64,000 bases of DNA from Desulfogranum marinum (GTDB lineage Bacteria; Desulfobacterota; Desulfobulbia; Desulfobulbales; Desulfobulbaceae), in NCBI RefSeq assembly GCF_016918565.1, contig NZ_JAFFQD010000009.1, forward strand, positions 1-64,000. Reading direction: 5' to 3'. A program made the translations under genes and the position numbers. Positions 8,165 to 16,806 of this stretch are shown here, piece by piece. The notes beneath the pieces are model-generated. The model had not been told where the DNA came from. It was given only the letters and a program-made list of their open reading frames with translations, and searched no databases. Position 1 is the first letter of the stretch. Each line of letters starts with the position of its first letter.

Positions 8165-9481
8165 ATGTCCATCCAATATCGAATCATTCACTGTCTCAAT
8201 CAATTTTTCGGCGGCATAGGCGGAGAAGAACAGGCCAGTACCCCCCCTTCCCTCTTTTCAGGAGCAAGAGGTCCGGGGATGTTACTCCAGAAGGAATTCC
8301 CGCAAATTGAAATTGCAGCCACCCTTGTCTTTGGCGACAACTATGTCGCAGAAAACCCTGAAGCGGCGATCAGGGAAATCCTCGGTTTGCTTACCCCGTA
8401 CTGCACGGAAAATCGACCAGATCTGCTGGTCGCCGGACCGGCATTTAATGCAGGAAGATACGGTATCGCCTGTGGCGCAATATGTCAGGCGGTGCAGGAA
8501 GAGTTGGACCTGCCTGCGGTAACCGGTATGTACCCCAACAATCCCGCTGTTGAGCTCTATCGACTACACACCTTCATAGCCCGCACCAGCGATAATGTTA
8601 TGGGGATGGCCGATGCGATAGGCAACATGATTCCGCTGGGGCTTAAGCTGGTACGTGAGGAAGAGGTCTGGCCGGAGAAGGACGGTTATCTCCTGCAGGG
8701 AAAAAGGAAAAATATATTTGTCCGCGAAACAGGAGCCAAGCGAGCGGTTACCATGCTGCTGGCCCGCATGAACGGAGAACCCTTTACCACCGAATACCCG
8801 ATGCCGGTCTTTGATCGGGCCGAACCGGCCCCGCCGATTAAGGATATGGGGCAAGCCAGACTGGCCCTGGTCACCTCTGGAGGAATTGTGCCCAAAGGCA
8901 ACCCGGATCGGATTGAAGCGGCCAATGCTCAGCGTTTCGGTACCTATTCCCTCAAAGGGCTGCAGGCGTTGAGCGCCCAAACCCATCAGACAGCCCATGG
9001 AGGCTACGACCCCACCTATGCCAACCAAGACCCAAACCGGGTGCTGCCGTTGGATGCGGTTCGCGAGTTAGAGGCCGAAGGGGCGATTGGTTCTCTGCAT
9101 GAGTATTACTATGCCACCGTCGGCAATGCCACTTCAGTGGAAAATGCCAGGAAGTACGGGCAGCAAATTGCCAAAATCCTGGTGGCCGACGGAGTGCAGG
9201 CAGTAATCCTCACCTCCACATGAGGAACCTGTACTCGTTGCGGTGCAACGATGGTCAAAGAAATTGAACGATCAGGCATCCCTGTGGTGCATGCCTGCTC
9301 CATAGTCCCCATCTCTCTCACGGTAGGCGGCAACCGGATTGTGCCGACCATTGCCATCCCTCATCCCTTTGGTAGACCCGATAAAAGCATTGCAGAAGAA
9401 AAGGCACTGAGGCGGCAACTAGTGGAAAAAGCGTTACACGCCCTGCAAACGCCGATTGAGAAGCAAACAGTTTTCGAATGA
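8165..9481 (+). CDS. grdB: Glycine reductase component B gamma subunit, selenoprotein (in-frame UGA)
   Basis: GrdB carries the selenocysteine that attacks the substrate Schiff base and hands a carboxymethyl group to GrdA. Reading from ATG 8165, a TGA occurs at 9221-9223 (residue 353), and the same frame stays open to TGA 9479-9481. The junction reads LTST-U-GTCTRCGATMVKEIE, matching the GrdB signature UxxCxxC. The hexamer CGTTGC, a GGT loop and GCAACG directly after the UGA form a bacterial SECIS hairpin. Total length is 438 residues, as expected; stopping at the UGA would remove the catalytic residue. The start lies 2 bp after grdE. Confidence 0.93.
9221..9255 (+). promoter_or_regulatory. 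SECIS hairpin of grdB
   Basis: The UGA at 9221-9223 is followed by a perfect 6-bp stem, CGTTGC (9236-9241) and GCAACG (9245-9250), closing a GGT loop at 9242-9244. A short hairpin with a G-U in the apical loop 15-40 bases after the UGA is the known requirement for SelB recognition in bacteria. Confidence 0.8.
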
Positions 9482-9536
9482 GACGACAATTGGATGGGTG
9501 AAAGTGCCCGACTCCGACGACGCTGCCGACGCCGAC

Positions 9537-9992
9537 CTATTCCCCGCGCGATTGTTTCAGTATGCCGTGGATCTCCGCCCAGAGTGCGTCCTCGATTTCC
9601 AGCTCATTCATCGCCATCTGCTCCTCCCACACCTCGGGGGGAATATACTGTTTAAGCTCCAGGATATGATAACTTTTCAAGCCAAGCGCTACACCACCAA
9701 GGGCACCGGCGTAGCTTGGATCTCCATCGCGAAAGGTCCGAGCCATGATTTCCAGGGTGGTTGGCTGATTTAAGCCGAACACCACCAGCAAATCAGCTGT
9801 TCCATGCTCTTCGGCGACTTTTTTCACCTCTTCCTGTTCTGCAAGACCTGCAGCACCTGCTGAGGTTCAGACAAAACAGGCAGTGTTTTCATAGACCACT
9901 TCAGCTCCTGCCGTTTTAAGGCAGTTCGTAATCGTTGTGGCTGTAATATCGTCCCGTTCACCAAACACTATTATTTTTTTCCCTTGTAACAT
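9537..9992 (-). CDS. grdA: Glycine reductase selenoprotein A (in-frame UGA)
   Basis: GrdA accepts the carboxymethyl group as a Se-carboxymethyl selenoether, then passes acetyl to component C; thioredoxin reduces it. Translation from ATG at 9992 gives MLQGKKIIVFGERDDI, then TACFV-U-TSAGAAGLAEQE with TGA at 9869-9867 as residue 42. It continues to 9537 with DPSYAGALGGVALGLKSYHILE and EVWEEQMAMNELE, typical of the GrdA C-terminus. The full length is 151 residues, close to the usual 150-160. It lies 77 bp downstream of grdC on the same strand and converges on grdB. The usual CxxU redox pair is conserved in the form CFVU. Confidence 0.93.
9845..9869 (-). promoter_or_regulatory. SECIS hairpin of grdA
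   Basis: On the minus strand, the UGA at 9869-9867 is followed by ACCT-CAGC-AGGT-GCTG-C-AGGT: stem CAGC/GCTG extended by ACCT/AGGT around one bulged base, with GGT in the loop. It has the same apical-loop feature as the grdB SECIS. Confidence 0.65.
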
Positions 9993-10069
9993 GACAGCCT
10001 CCCATCAATTGATTGAAGTAACCGGCAACGTAAAGAGTTGTCCGTCGCTGGTTTCCTGTTGTGGGTTAA

Positions 10070-11569
10070 CTACTTTCTCTCTCTGTTTTTGTTTCTTCCT
10101 GCGAGCTGCGGGTTACGCTCCAGGATAAAGGACACACCGTCAAAAAGGTTGGTGCAGCGGTTAAGAAAAATGCTTGCCTTGGCAAGGAACATTACCCGCT
10201 TCACCGAACCGGTACGCATTGCCTCCATGGCATGGCCTATATAAGGAACTGCCGACGGAATATGCCCTTGAGTAGGCGCAAAACCCGGCATGCCGATGGC
10301 GGCAATCCAAGTCTCCATATCTTTCTTTTCCAACGCATGGGAAAGGACCGCCATGGCTGCGATCTTGCGGTAGTTTTTTTTCACTACATCACCTGATCCG
10401 GAAAATTCTGTTATTTCCGGATTCTGTAGTTCAGTTGCGTACTTATCGATATCAGTAAAGCGTAAGCCAAGGTTACGCAGCGGTTCCACCAGATACGACC
10501 TATAAACTGATTCCTCAGAGGTACTGGCGCCTATGGGTACCTTGCCCACGGCACCAGGCTCTAGCCGAAGCACAGGACTGACACCATCATCCATGGTGAC
10601 CAGGAAGGCCATGGACGCAAGACAATCTTCCAGAATAAACCTTTTCTGAGCAATGAATGGTTCAAATTTCATTCCCAATTTGGCTAGCGAGCCTCCGCCA
10701 ACCACTACGATGCGTTCATGTACTCCAGCCTGCACCAGGCTACCGGCAAGGATTAGAGCAGAAGCAGGAGCAGCGCAAAAATTTTTCACATCCACCCCGG
10801 AGGCGTTTACACAGCCGCACATTTCGCCAATGGCCTTGGCCATGCCGCCGCCGCCTCGCTGATAACGATCCCCGCACGCCTCTTCTCCACAACTGATCAG
10901 GAAATCGACATCCTCCGGGCCGATACCTTCCCGCGATAACAACCATTTCAGGGCCAAGGCACCGCTTGCCTTGGTGCACAAATTCTCCAAAAGATCATGT
11001 GCAACCAGGTTTTCATCATCCATTCCCTCGGCACGCTCATCCCTGTGGAAAAAACCATACAACTCTGCCTGATGATAGATCGGCAGAGCTTTGAGTGATG
11101 TATCGTCCTGCCGGTATTTTTCTGTCTGACTAATGACTCCAGATGCCTGAAAACCAAATAAAGGGTGACTGTGCAGTCTGGATTTTAAGGTGTCGGTGTG
11201 ATGACCGTCGGTCTGGAAAAGCGGTGGAGTGAGAATGTCAGCGGCCTTGATCAGGGCGAGAAAGAACTCCTGGTCTACTATCTCGCCGAATTTACCGACT
11301 TGTTTTTCTTTTTCCGGCTCGGCGCTGCCGGTAGACCGGTACCAGGGGCGCGGTATTTTGGCCAACTCCTCTGGAGTGGAGTTCCCTAGAAAAGTCTGGT
11401 TTGGAGGGTAGCTGACCGCTTCGGAATAGGAGCGAAGAAAGTCGGTGATATGTTGCTCAACAGCCGAATTCCTGGCGATTTCCCTCCGTGGTTTTGAGCC
11501 ATAGCGCACCAGGTCAGGAACATGGGCCAGACAATAGGAGCAGTTGCGGATAACAGGATATGATGCCAT
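10070..11569 (-). CDS. grdC: Glycine reductase component C, beta subunit
   Basis: Component C takes the acetyl group from GrdA as a thioester and releases acetyl phosphate. The 499-residue product begins ASYPVIRNCSYCLAHVPDLVRYGSKPRRE, as GrdC proteins do, and has a thiolase-like core with FLISCGEEACGDRYQRGGGG and VDVKNFCAAPASALILAGSLV. The ATG at 11569 is preceded by GGGAGG at 8 bases; an upstream start would add 18 unconserved residues. It leads the leftward grdC-grdA unit. The partner subunit GrdD (PlsX-like) is not in the window and would be needed for a working component C. Confidence 0.93.
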   Translation of the reverse strand: MASYPVIRNCSYCLAHVPDLVRYGSKPRREIARNSAVEQHITDFLRSYSEAVSYPPNQTFLGNSTPEELAKIPRPWYRSTGSAEPEKEKQVGKFGEIVDQEFFLALIKAADILTPPLFQTDGHHTDTLKSRLHSHPLFGFQASGVISQTEKYRQDDTSLKALPIYHQAELYGFFHRDERAEGMDDENLVAHDLLENLCTKASGALALKWLLSREGIGPEDVDFLISCGEEACGDRYQRGGGGMAKAIGEMCGCVNASGVDVKNFCAAPASALILAGSLVQAGVHERIVVVGGGSLAKLGMKFEPFIAQKRFILEDCLASMAFLVTMDDGVSPVLRLEPGAVGKVPIGASTSEESVYRSYLVEPLRNLGLRFTDIDKYATELQNPEITEFSGSGDVVKKNYRKIAAMAVLSHALEKKDMETWIAAIGMPGFAPTQGHIPSAVPYIGHAMEAMRTGSVKRVMFLAKASIFLNRCTNLFDGVSFILERNPQLAGRNKNRERK

Positions 11570-11664
11570 AGGCTTTTCCTCCCTTTCTCCTTCATTATCT
11601 CTGTATATTCTGGACATTGTCAATGAAAATATGGTTGTCAGACTAAACCGTGTAGAGGTGGAAT

Positions 11665-11693
11665 TTGCTTTGCAAAAAGTTGTACAATATACT
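11665..11693 (+). promoter_or_regulatory. Putative sigma-70 promoter for the threonine dehydrogenase-kbl pair
   Basis: TTGCTT at 11665-11670 and TATACT at 11688-11693 are separated by 17 bases in the divergent grdC/dehydrogenase spacer. A leader of about 110 bases would precede the first codon. I see no glycine-riboswitch motifs in that leader. Confidence 0.4.
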
Positions 11694-11813
11694 TTGTATA
11701 GGAATGGAGGAAAGAAAACCTTAGAAAACAGGGCTTCCCTATTTTTCTCGGTTCTGAGTGTAACGTTGGCATTGTTCCATGTTCAATAAACAGGAAGAGG
11801 CGACGACGTACAG

Positions 11814-12752
11814 ATGAAAAAGATACTGATCACCGGTGCAACCGGGCAGATAGGCACTGAACTGACGCCCGCTCTGCGCAACAAATTTGGCAACGAGAAC
11901 GTTTTTGCTATCGGCCATAAACGCCGACCTGATCCGAACCTCCATGCATCAGGGCCTTACTACTCTCTGGATATCAGAGACTGTCATGGACTGGAGACGA
12001 TAGTGGCAGCACACGATGTAGATACGATTATTCACCTCGCATCTCTATTGTCGGCTACGGCTGAAACACAACCGCAACAAGCCTGGGACATCAACATGAA
12101 TGGGCTGACCAATGTCCTGGAGATTTCCCGCCGTCAGCAGTGCGCAGTTTTTTTCCCCAGTTCCATAGCTGCCTTCGGCCCGACGACTCCTTCTGACAAT
12201 ACTCCCCAGGATACGATTCAACGCCCCAACACAATGTACGGCATCACCAAGGTCTCCGGTGAGCTGTTATGTGATTATTATTACCAGCGTTTCGGGGTCG
12301 ACACGCGTGGCGTACGTTTTCCGGGCCTGATCTCCTACAAGGCAATACCCGGCGGAGGTACTACCGACTATGCGGTTCACATTTTTTATGCCGCCCTGCG
12401 CGAGCAGCACTATGTCTGTTATCTCAGGCCTGATACCCGGCTCGACATGATGTATATGCCCGATGCGATTGCGGCAATCATGCAGATAATGGAGAGTGAT
12501 ACAACCGCTCTTGCCCACCGCAATGGATTTAATATTACGGCCATGAGCTTCACACCTGAGCAACTTGCCTATGAAATAAAAAAACTCATTCCCGAATTTA
12601 CCATCACCTACACCGTTGATCCGGTACGGCAGGCTATCGCAGATTCCTGGCCGAGGCATATGGATGACAGTGTTGCCCGCGCGGAATGGCGATGGGCTCC
12701 GCAATATGACCTGGCAGCGATGGTACGGGAAATGCTCGATAGCCTTTCCTGA
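11814..12752 (+). CDS. tdh: NAD-dependent epimerase-type L-threonine 3-dehydrogenase
   Basis: The 312-residue protein is a short-chain (extended SDR) Rossmann enzyme: GATGQIG at 8-14, DI at 53-54, HLASLLSA, PSSIAAFGP, and catalytic Tyr142/Lys146 in MYGITK. The downstream sequence FPGLISYKAIPGGGTTDYAVHIFYAA is the hallmark of the SDR threonine dehydrogenases rather than of sugar epimerases. They oxidise threonine to 2-amino-3-ketobutyrate. kbl, which cleaves that product, starts 29 bp downstream, strongly supporting the assignment. It is divergent from grdC. Confidence 0.88.
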   Translation: MKKILITGATGQIGTELTPALRNKFGNENVFAIGHKRRPDPNLHASGPYYSLDIRDCHGLETIVAAHDVDTIIHLASLLSATAETQPQQAWDINMNGLTNVLEISRRQQCAVFFPSSIAAFGPTTPSDNTPQDTIQRPNTMYGITKVSGELLCDYYYQRFGVDTRGVRFPGLISYKAIPGGGTTDYAVHIFYAALREQHYVCYLRPDTRLDMMYMPDAIAAIMQIMESDTTALAHRNGFNITAMSFTPEQLAYEIKKLIPEFTITYTVDPVRQAIADSWPRHMDDSVARAEWRWAPQYDLAAMVREMLDSLS

Positions 12753-12781
12753 CGGATAACCACCCACAAGGAGTAGAGGTC

Positions 12782-14002
12782 ATGTCATTACAGTATATCG
12801 AACTCAATTTCACAGAGCAATTATCGGTATTACAACAGAGAGGGGTCCTCAAAGGGAAAGAACAGATCATCACCGGCATTGAACCGGCCCATAATGGTTT
12901 TGGTCCCCGATACACGCTGGCCGACGCCGGCGGACGTCTCTTTTTACGCCTGAATGCAAACGGTTACCTTGGGCTGGCACTTCACCCACAGGTAATTGAT
13001 GCTGAGAAAGCTGCGGCAGAACTGTTTGGATGTGGGCCGGGAGCGGTACGGTTTATCAGCGGTACCTATGCAATGCATACGGAGCTGGAAGCTGCGCTGG
13101 CGGAGTTTCACGGGCGTGAAGCAGGGATGCTTTTCAGTAGTGCCTATGCTGCGGTCACAGGCATTTTACCCCAGCTAATCAGCCGAGACACTTTGGTGAT
13201 CAGCGATAGCCTGAACCACAATTGCATCATCAATGGTATTCGTCTGGCTCAACCGACGGCAAAAGCAATCTATCCCCACTTGGACATGGATGAACTTGCA
13301 AATCTACTACACACTAATCAGAGGGTATACCAAAGGGTTGTGGTAGTGACCGACGGCATTTTCAGTATGCGCGGCGACCATGCGCCCTTGGATGCAATTG
13401 CGGCCCTTTGCCGCAAGTATGAAAGCAGCTACAAGGAAGGAATCATAACCGTGGTCGATGATTCGCACGGCGTAGGAGCATTTGGCAAAACAGGTCGCGG
13501 GACAGAGGAGTATACAGGCGCCCGTGCGGATCTGTATATCGCGACCCTGGGCAAAGCCCTGGGCGTGAATGGCGGGTATGCAGTCTCCAGCAAGAAGGTG
13601 ATAGATTTTTTCAGGGAGACGTCGCCCTTTTACATCTACTCCAACCCCATTACGCCGGCCGAGGCAGCGGCGGCGATGGCAGCCCTAAGCATACTCAACA
13701 GTGATGAGGGTATAACGTTGCTTGAAAAAACGCGTACTCTGTCTGCACGCCTCAGACAGGGGTTGGCAGATATTGGGATCGAAACCATCAGTGGCGAGCA
13801 CCCGATTGTACCGCTCCTCGTACGCGATACGCAAAAAACCGCAGCTATGGTGGATTACCTCTTCGAGCGCAATGTGCTGGCGACCGGCCTTAACTACCCT
13901 GTAGTGCCAAAAGGGGAAGAGGAAATACGGCTGCAAGTGACGGCAAGCCATACCGCAAAGGATATAGAGTATCTCCTCAGGATTCTGGCCGATTTCAGCT
14001 GA
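12782..14002 (+). CDS. kbl: Glycine C-acetyltransferase (2-amino-3-ketobutyrate CoA ligase)
   Basis: This PLP-dependent alpha-oxoamine synthase cleaves 2-amino-3-ketobutyrate with CoA to glycine and acetyl-CoA. The 406-residue sequence has NANGYLGLALHP, FGCGPGAVRFISGT, DSLNHNCIINGIRL, DDSHGVGAFG (cofactor aspartate near 226) and the PLP lysine in ATLGKALGVNGG (Lys258). A good AAGGAG site precedes the ATG. It forms an operon with the threonine dehydrogenase and supplies glycine next to the glycine reductase genes. Related enzymes (KBL versus 8-amino-7-oxononanoate synthase) are separated here by the gene context. Confidence 0.92.
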   Translation: MSLQYIELNFTEQLSVLQQRGVLKGKEQIITGIEPAHNGFGPRYTLADAGGRLFLRLNANGYLGLALHPQVIDAEKAAAELFGCGPGAVRFISGTYAMHTELEAALAEFHGREAGMLFSSAYAAVTGILPQLISRDTLVISDSLNHNCIINGIRLAQPTAKAIYPHLDMDELANLLHTNQRVYQRVVVVTDGIFSMRGDHAPLDAIAALCRKYESSYKEGIITVVDDSHGVGAFGKTGRGTEEYTGARADLYIATLGKALGVNGGYAVSSKKVIDFFRETSPFYIYSNPITPAEAAAAMAALSILNSDEGITLLEKTRTLSARLRQGLADIGIETISGEHPIVPLLVRDTQKTAAMVDYLFERNVLATGLNYPVVPKGEEEIRLQVTASHTAKDIEYLLRILADFS

Positions 14003-14052
14003 TAGGGAGGCTGGTAGCTTTTACATGACTTCTTCCGACCACTTGCTTGGCG

Positions 14053-15183
14053 TTATACTAGGAGGTGAATATTCTTGGCTGCGCAGATATCTTTCAACTC
14101 CTTTGGCCACACCGAGACCGTTACCTCTCCGAGGTGAGCGGTACGCAGCAGGTACATGAAGGTCCTTGCCTGCCCGATACCGCCACCGATACTCAGCGGA
14201 ATAGCGTCATGAAGAATAGCCTGGTGGTAAGGTAAACCAAGCATCTCTTCCTGGCCGGACATCTTGAGCTGGATCTTCAGGGTCTCTTTGGTTACCCGAA
14301 TTCCCATTGACGACAACTCATGGCGCCTTTTCGTCACAGGGTTCCACACCAGGATATCCCCATTTAAACCGTGAAACTGCTCACCGTTCCTGCTGACGGT
14401 CGCAGTCGTCCAGTCATCATAATCTGCAGCTCGCAATTCGTGGGGGTACCCGTCTTTCAAGGGCCAGCCGATGCCGATGATAAATACGGCTGGTGCATGC
14501 TCTTGAAGCAGCCTGTTTTCACGTTCTTTTCGTGGTATATCTGGATAGCGCTCAAGGATTTCCTCGGCATGAATAAAAACAATCTCTTCTGGGAAATCAG
14601 GATAATTTGCGACTTTCAACTGAGGATACATGTTTTGCACCATGCTACCGGCAGCGCGAATCACGCCCCAGATACGTACTACAACCTCCTTAAGGAACTC
14701 AAGTGTGCGCTCTTCAGGGCCAATTGCCAATTCCCAGTCCCATTGATCCACATAGGCGCTATGATCGTGATCGAGAAAATAGTCTTTGCGAATCGCCCGC
14801 ATGTCCGTGCATATCCCTTCGCCCTTTTGGCAGTTGAATTGCTCAAGTGCTATACGCTTCCACTTGGTGGCGGCCTGAACAACCTCGGCGCGTAGAGGGA
14901 CATCAAGCCCCAGCCCGCAAGGAAATTCTACCGGTGACCGAGCTCCATCCCGGTCTAGCATATCGTTTACGCCACTGTCCTTGTCCACAAGTAAAGGTAC
15001 CTGTACCATCTGCAGGTTCAGCTCCTTGCAGAGATTGGTCTCTATGTGGTGCTTAATGGCAAATACCGCCTTCATCCTATCCATGGGGTCGAGAAGCGGT
15101 TGATAGTTCTGCGGCAATTCACGAGCAAGCAGCCCGTAATCACCAATTCCCGGTCCGGCAAGACCTGCTTTTCGTTCTGGCAT
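14053..15183 (-). CDS. asnA: Aspartate--ammonia ligase
   Basis: AsnA is the ammonia-dependent asparagine synthetase, a class II aminoacyl-tRNA-synthetase-like enzyme. The 376-residue product is a little longer than the usual 330, with an N-terminal extension of about 30 residues. Family motifs include PLLVDKDSGVNDMLDRDG, EVVQAATKWKRIAL, YVDQWDWE, and the C-terminal GGGIGQARTFMYLL. GGGGG sits six bases before the ATG at 15183. It is separate from the kbl operon and reads toward it. Ammonia from glycine reduction could be its substrate, but that link is only inference. Confidence 0.92.
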   Translation of the reverse strand: MPERKAGLAGPGIGDYGLLARELPQNYQPLLDPMDRMKAVFAIKHHIETNLCKELNLQMVQVPLLVDKDSGVNDMLDRDGARSPVEFPCGLGLDVPLRAEVVQAATKWKRIALEQFNCQKGEGICTDMRAIRKDYFLDHDHSAYVDQWDWELAIGPEERTLEFLKEVVVRIWGVIRAAGSMVQNMYPQLKVANYPDFPEEIVFIHAEEILERYPDIPRKERENRLLQEHAPAVFIIGIGWPLKDGYPHELRAADYDDWTTATVSRNGEQFHGLNGDILVWNPVTKRRHELSSMGIRVTKETLKIQLKMSGQEEMLGLPYHQAILHDAIPLSIGGGIGQARTFMYLLRTAHLGEVTVSVWPKELKDICAAKNIHLLV

Positions 15184-15326
15184 AATGTCCCCCTTTTTTG
15201 TCGAGGTGTCCAGATTTCGGTACTCCCGCCTTCATATGATATTTCAAGTCTCTTGGACTACCGAGCAAATGGAGTCTCCCTCCTACCTCTGCTGGCTGAC
15301 TGTAAGAGATTAACACTCGAATAGAG

Positions 15327-15797
15327 TCAGGGCCGAACTGCTCTCACGTACCCTTTTTCCTTGGAATAATAAACCCGCTCCGGTCCACATCCGTCTCCAA
15401 TTTCCCACGCCCCTGCTATGATTTTCCCTTCAGGTTTGCGCATCCAGTAATTTCCTTCGATACTGATTCGTACTTTACCGTTATTTTTCAAATCAAAGAC
15501 GGTAAAGAGGTCATACAGCTCCTGCTTGGTTGGTAAACGCCAATCATTGTATTCTCCTTCATTGAGTCGAGTAAGGTATTGCCGCACCTCCGCAACTGTA
15601 TCCAGTTTTTTACTCTTTACTGCGGTCCACATGGTCTGTGTACGCTTGTCCTGAAAATATGCTGTACCAACAGACGATAAATAGCTTTTGTCATTTCCTG
15701 CCAAGGATATTGCGGCTGCGCAAAACAATACCACGGTAATCACAGTACATAACAGCCACAGCCTTTTATGACTATGGCCTGCCTCTCTTCGTTTCAT
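15327..15797 (-). CDS. Exported DUF1566-like protein
   Basis: The 156-residue protein has a basic N-terminus and one hydrophobic segment (about 13-33) ending near LAG, so it is exported or membrane-anchored. The mature part holds the DUF1566/Lcl signature: YNDWRLPTKQELYDLF near the middle and GYVRAVRP at the end. These domains are common in secreted or surface proteins of deltaproteobacteria, and their function is not known. It starts 15 bp after the DsrE-like gene and is probably cotranscribed. Confidence 0.72.
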   Translation of the reverse strand: MKRREAGHSHKRLWLLCTVITVVLFCAAAISLAGNDKSYLSSVGTAYFQDKRTQTMWTAVKSKKLDTVAEVRQYLTRLNEGEYNDWRLPTKQELYDLFTVFDLKNNGKVRISIEGNYWMRKPEGKIIAGAWEIGDGCGPERVYYSKEKGYVRAVRP

Positions 15798-15812
15798 AAA
15801 GAGTCCTCCACA

Positions 15813-16304
15813 TCAATTTACAGGAACCAACGCGTATCCCTGGGCCTGATAACCAATAAGCGAGACAAAGGTGTTCTCAACCGGTATTACTCCTGGTAAA
15901 TACGATGAGTGGTCAACTTTAAACAGACCAGCTGCTATAGAGCAAGCCTCGATCTTTATTCCTCTTTTTCGCAACCCTTCCAGCAAGCTTGCTGCTTTGG
16001 CCAGATGACGTTGGTCTTCTTCAGTATAGGACCATGTTTCCGTTGAAAGGTAGCGGATAGAAGGTCCACGTACTGCCACCACCACATCGGCACCAACTCC
16101 CCGAGCGAAAAGCCCGTCATATGCTTTGCCAATCACATCGAGAAAAAAAGCAAAACGCTTTGCATCTTTTACCCGAACATCATATATCGCCTTTACCTCA
16201 TCAACACCGTCAAGTGCTCCCCCTGCATGTACCAAGCTGCTCATGCATGTCAGCAAACCAAAGAGAGCGCATACTACCAATGCACATTTATTCAAACGAT
16301 CCAT
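15813..16304 (-). CDS. Periplasmic DsrE-like protein
   Basis: The 163-residue protein begins with a clear signal peptide, cleaved after VHA near residue 27. The rest has the DsrE/F-like fold pattern seen in COG1416 proteins: VKAIYDVRVKDAKRFAFFLDVIGKAYDGL, a VVAVRGPSIRYLS strand, and LLEGLRKRGIKIEACSIAAGLF, with one cysteine in the position often used by this family. Cytoplasmic DsrE proteins relay sulfur; the role of exported versions is unknown. It leads a two-gene unit with the DUF1566-like protein. Confidence 0.7.
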   Translation of the reverse strand: MDRLNKCALVVCALFGLLTCMSSLVHAGGALDGVDEVKAIYDVRVKDAKRFAFFLDVIGKAYDGLFARGVGADVVVAVRGPSIRYLSTETWSYTEEDQRHLAKAASLLEGLRKRGIKIEACSIAAGLFKVDHSSYLPGVIPVENTFVSLIGYQAQGYALVPVN

Positions 16305-16806
16305 AAGATTAGCCTTTATTAAAACTAAGATAGAGCACCTAAAACCGATAGGCCCACTACTTAAAATAATGTCTGCAAAAAAGAATAATCATCCTTAAGA
16401 ACAATGTAAAAAAGGGATCTTCCTCAGTTGCGGCTTGGCTGGTATCCTAAATGAGAGGAGTAAACTATGATAAAGAAAAACTGTCTTGAAAAATTGCCGG
16501 TTCATCCAGCTTCTTAACTATTTATCGCCAAACAATCGGAATACTGAACTTTTTGCTTTTCAGACGCTAGCTATTATGTATAGTTTCACAAAACGACTAC
16601 GTTTATCAACCACTAACAGGATCCCGCGTGGATACACTTCGAGTTTGGACGAATTTGTAATTTTTCAAGACACTTTAACAATAAAGAAAGGACAGGTTTA
16701 TTGCAGGAAGCGATAACCTTTTTGTGGAGGTCAAAGCCGATATAATGCATACTCTTCCTAATAGATGTCCTTGTGGCCCTATTTACTGCGCACGGTTAAA
16801 TTGAAG
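16305..16806. other. Intergenic stretch, DsrE-like to rnz
   Basis: This is an AT-rich divergent spacer. A 16-codon frame at 16467-16517 with a good GAGGAG site is the only coding hint and has no recognisable content. No repeat or RNA motif was seen. Confidence 0.4.

Noticed and set aside
11694-11813. Glycine riboswitch before the threonine dehydrogenase gene
   Set aside because: The leader lacks the paired aptamer cores expected of glycine riboswitches.
16467-16517. A 16-codon frame with a strong GAGGAG site
   Set aside because: Too short, no regulatory codon runs, and no downstream gene close enough to make it a leader peptide.
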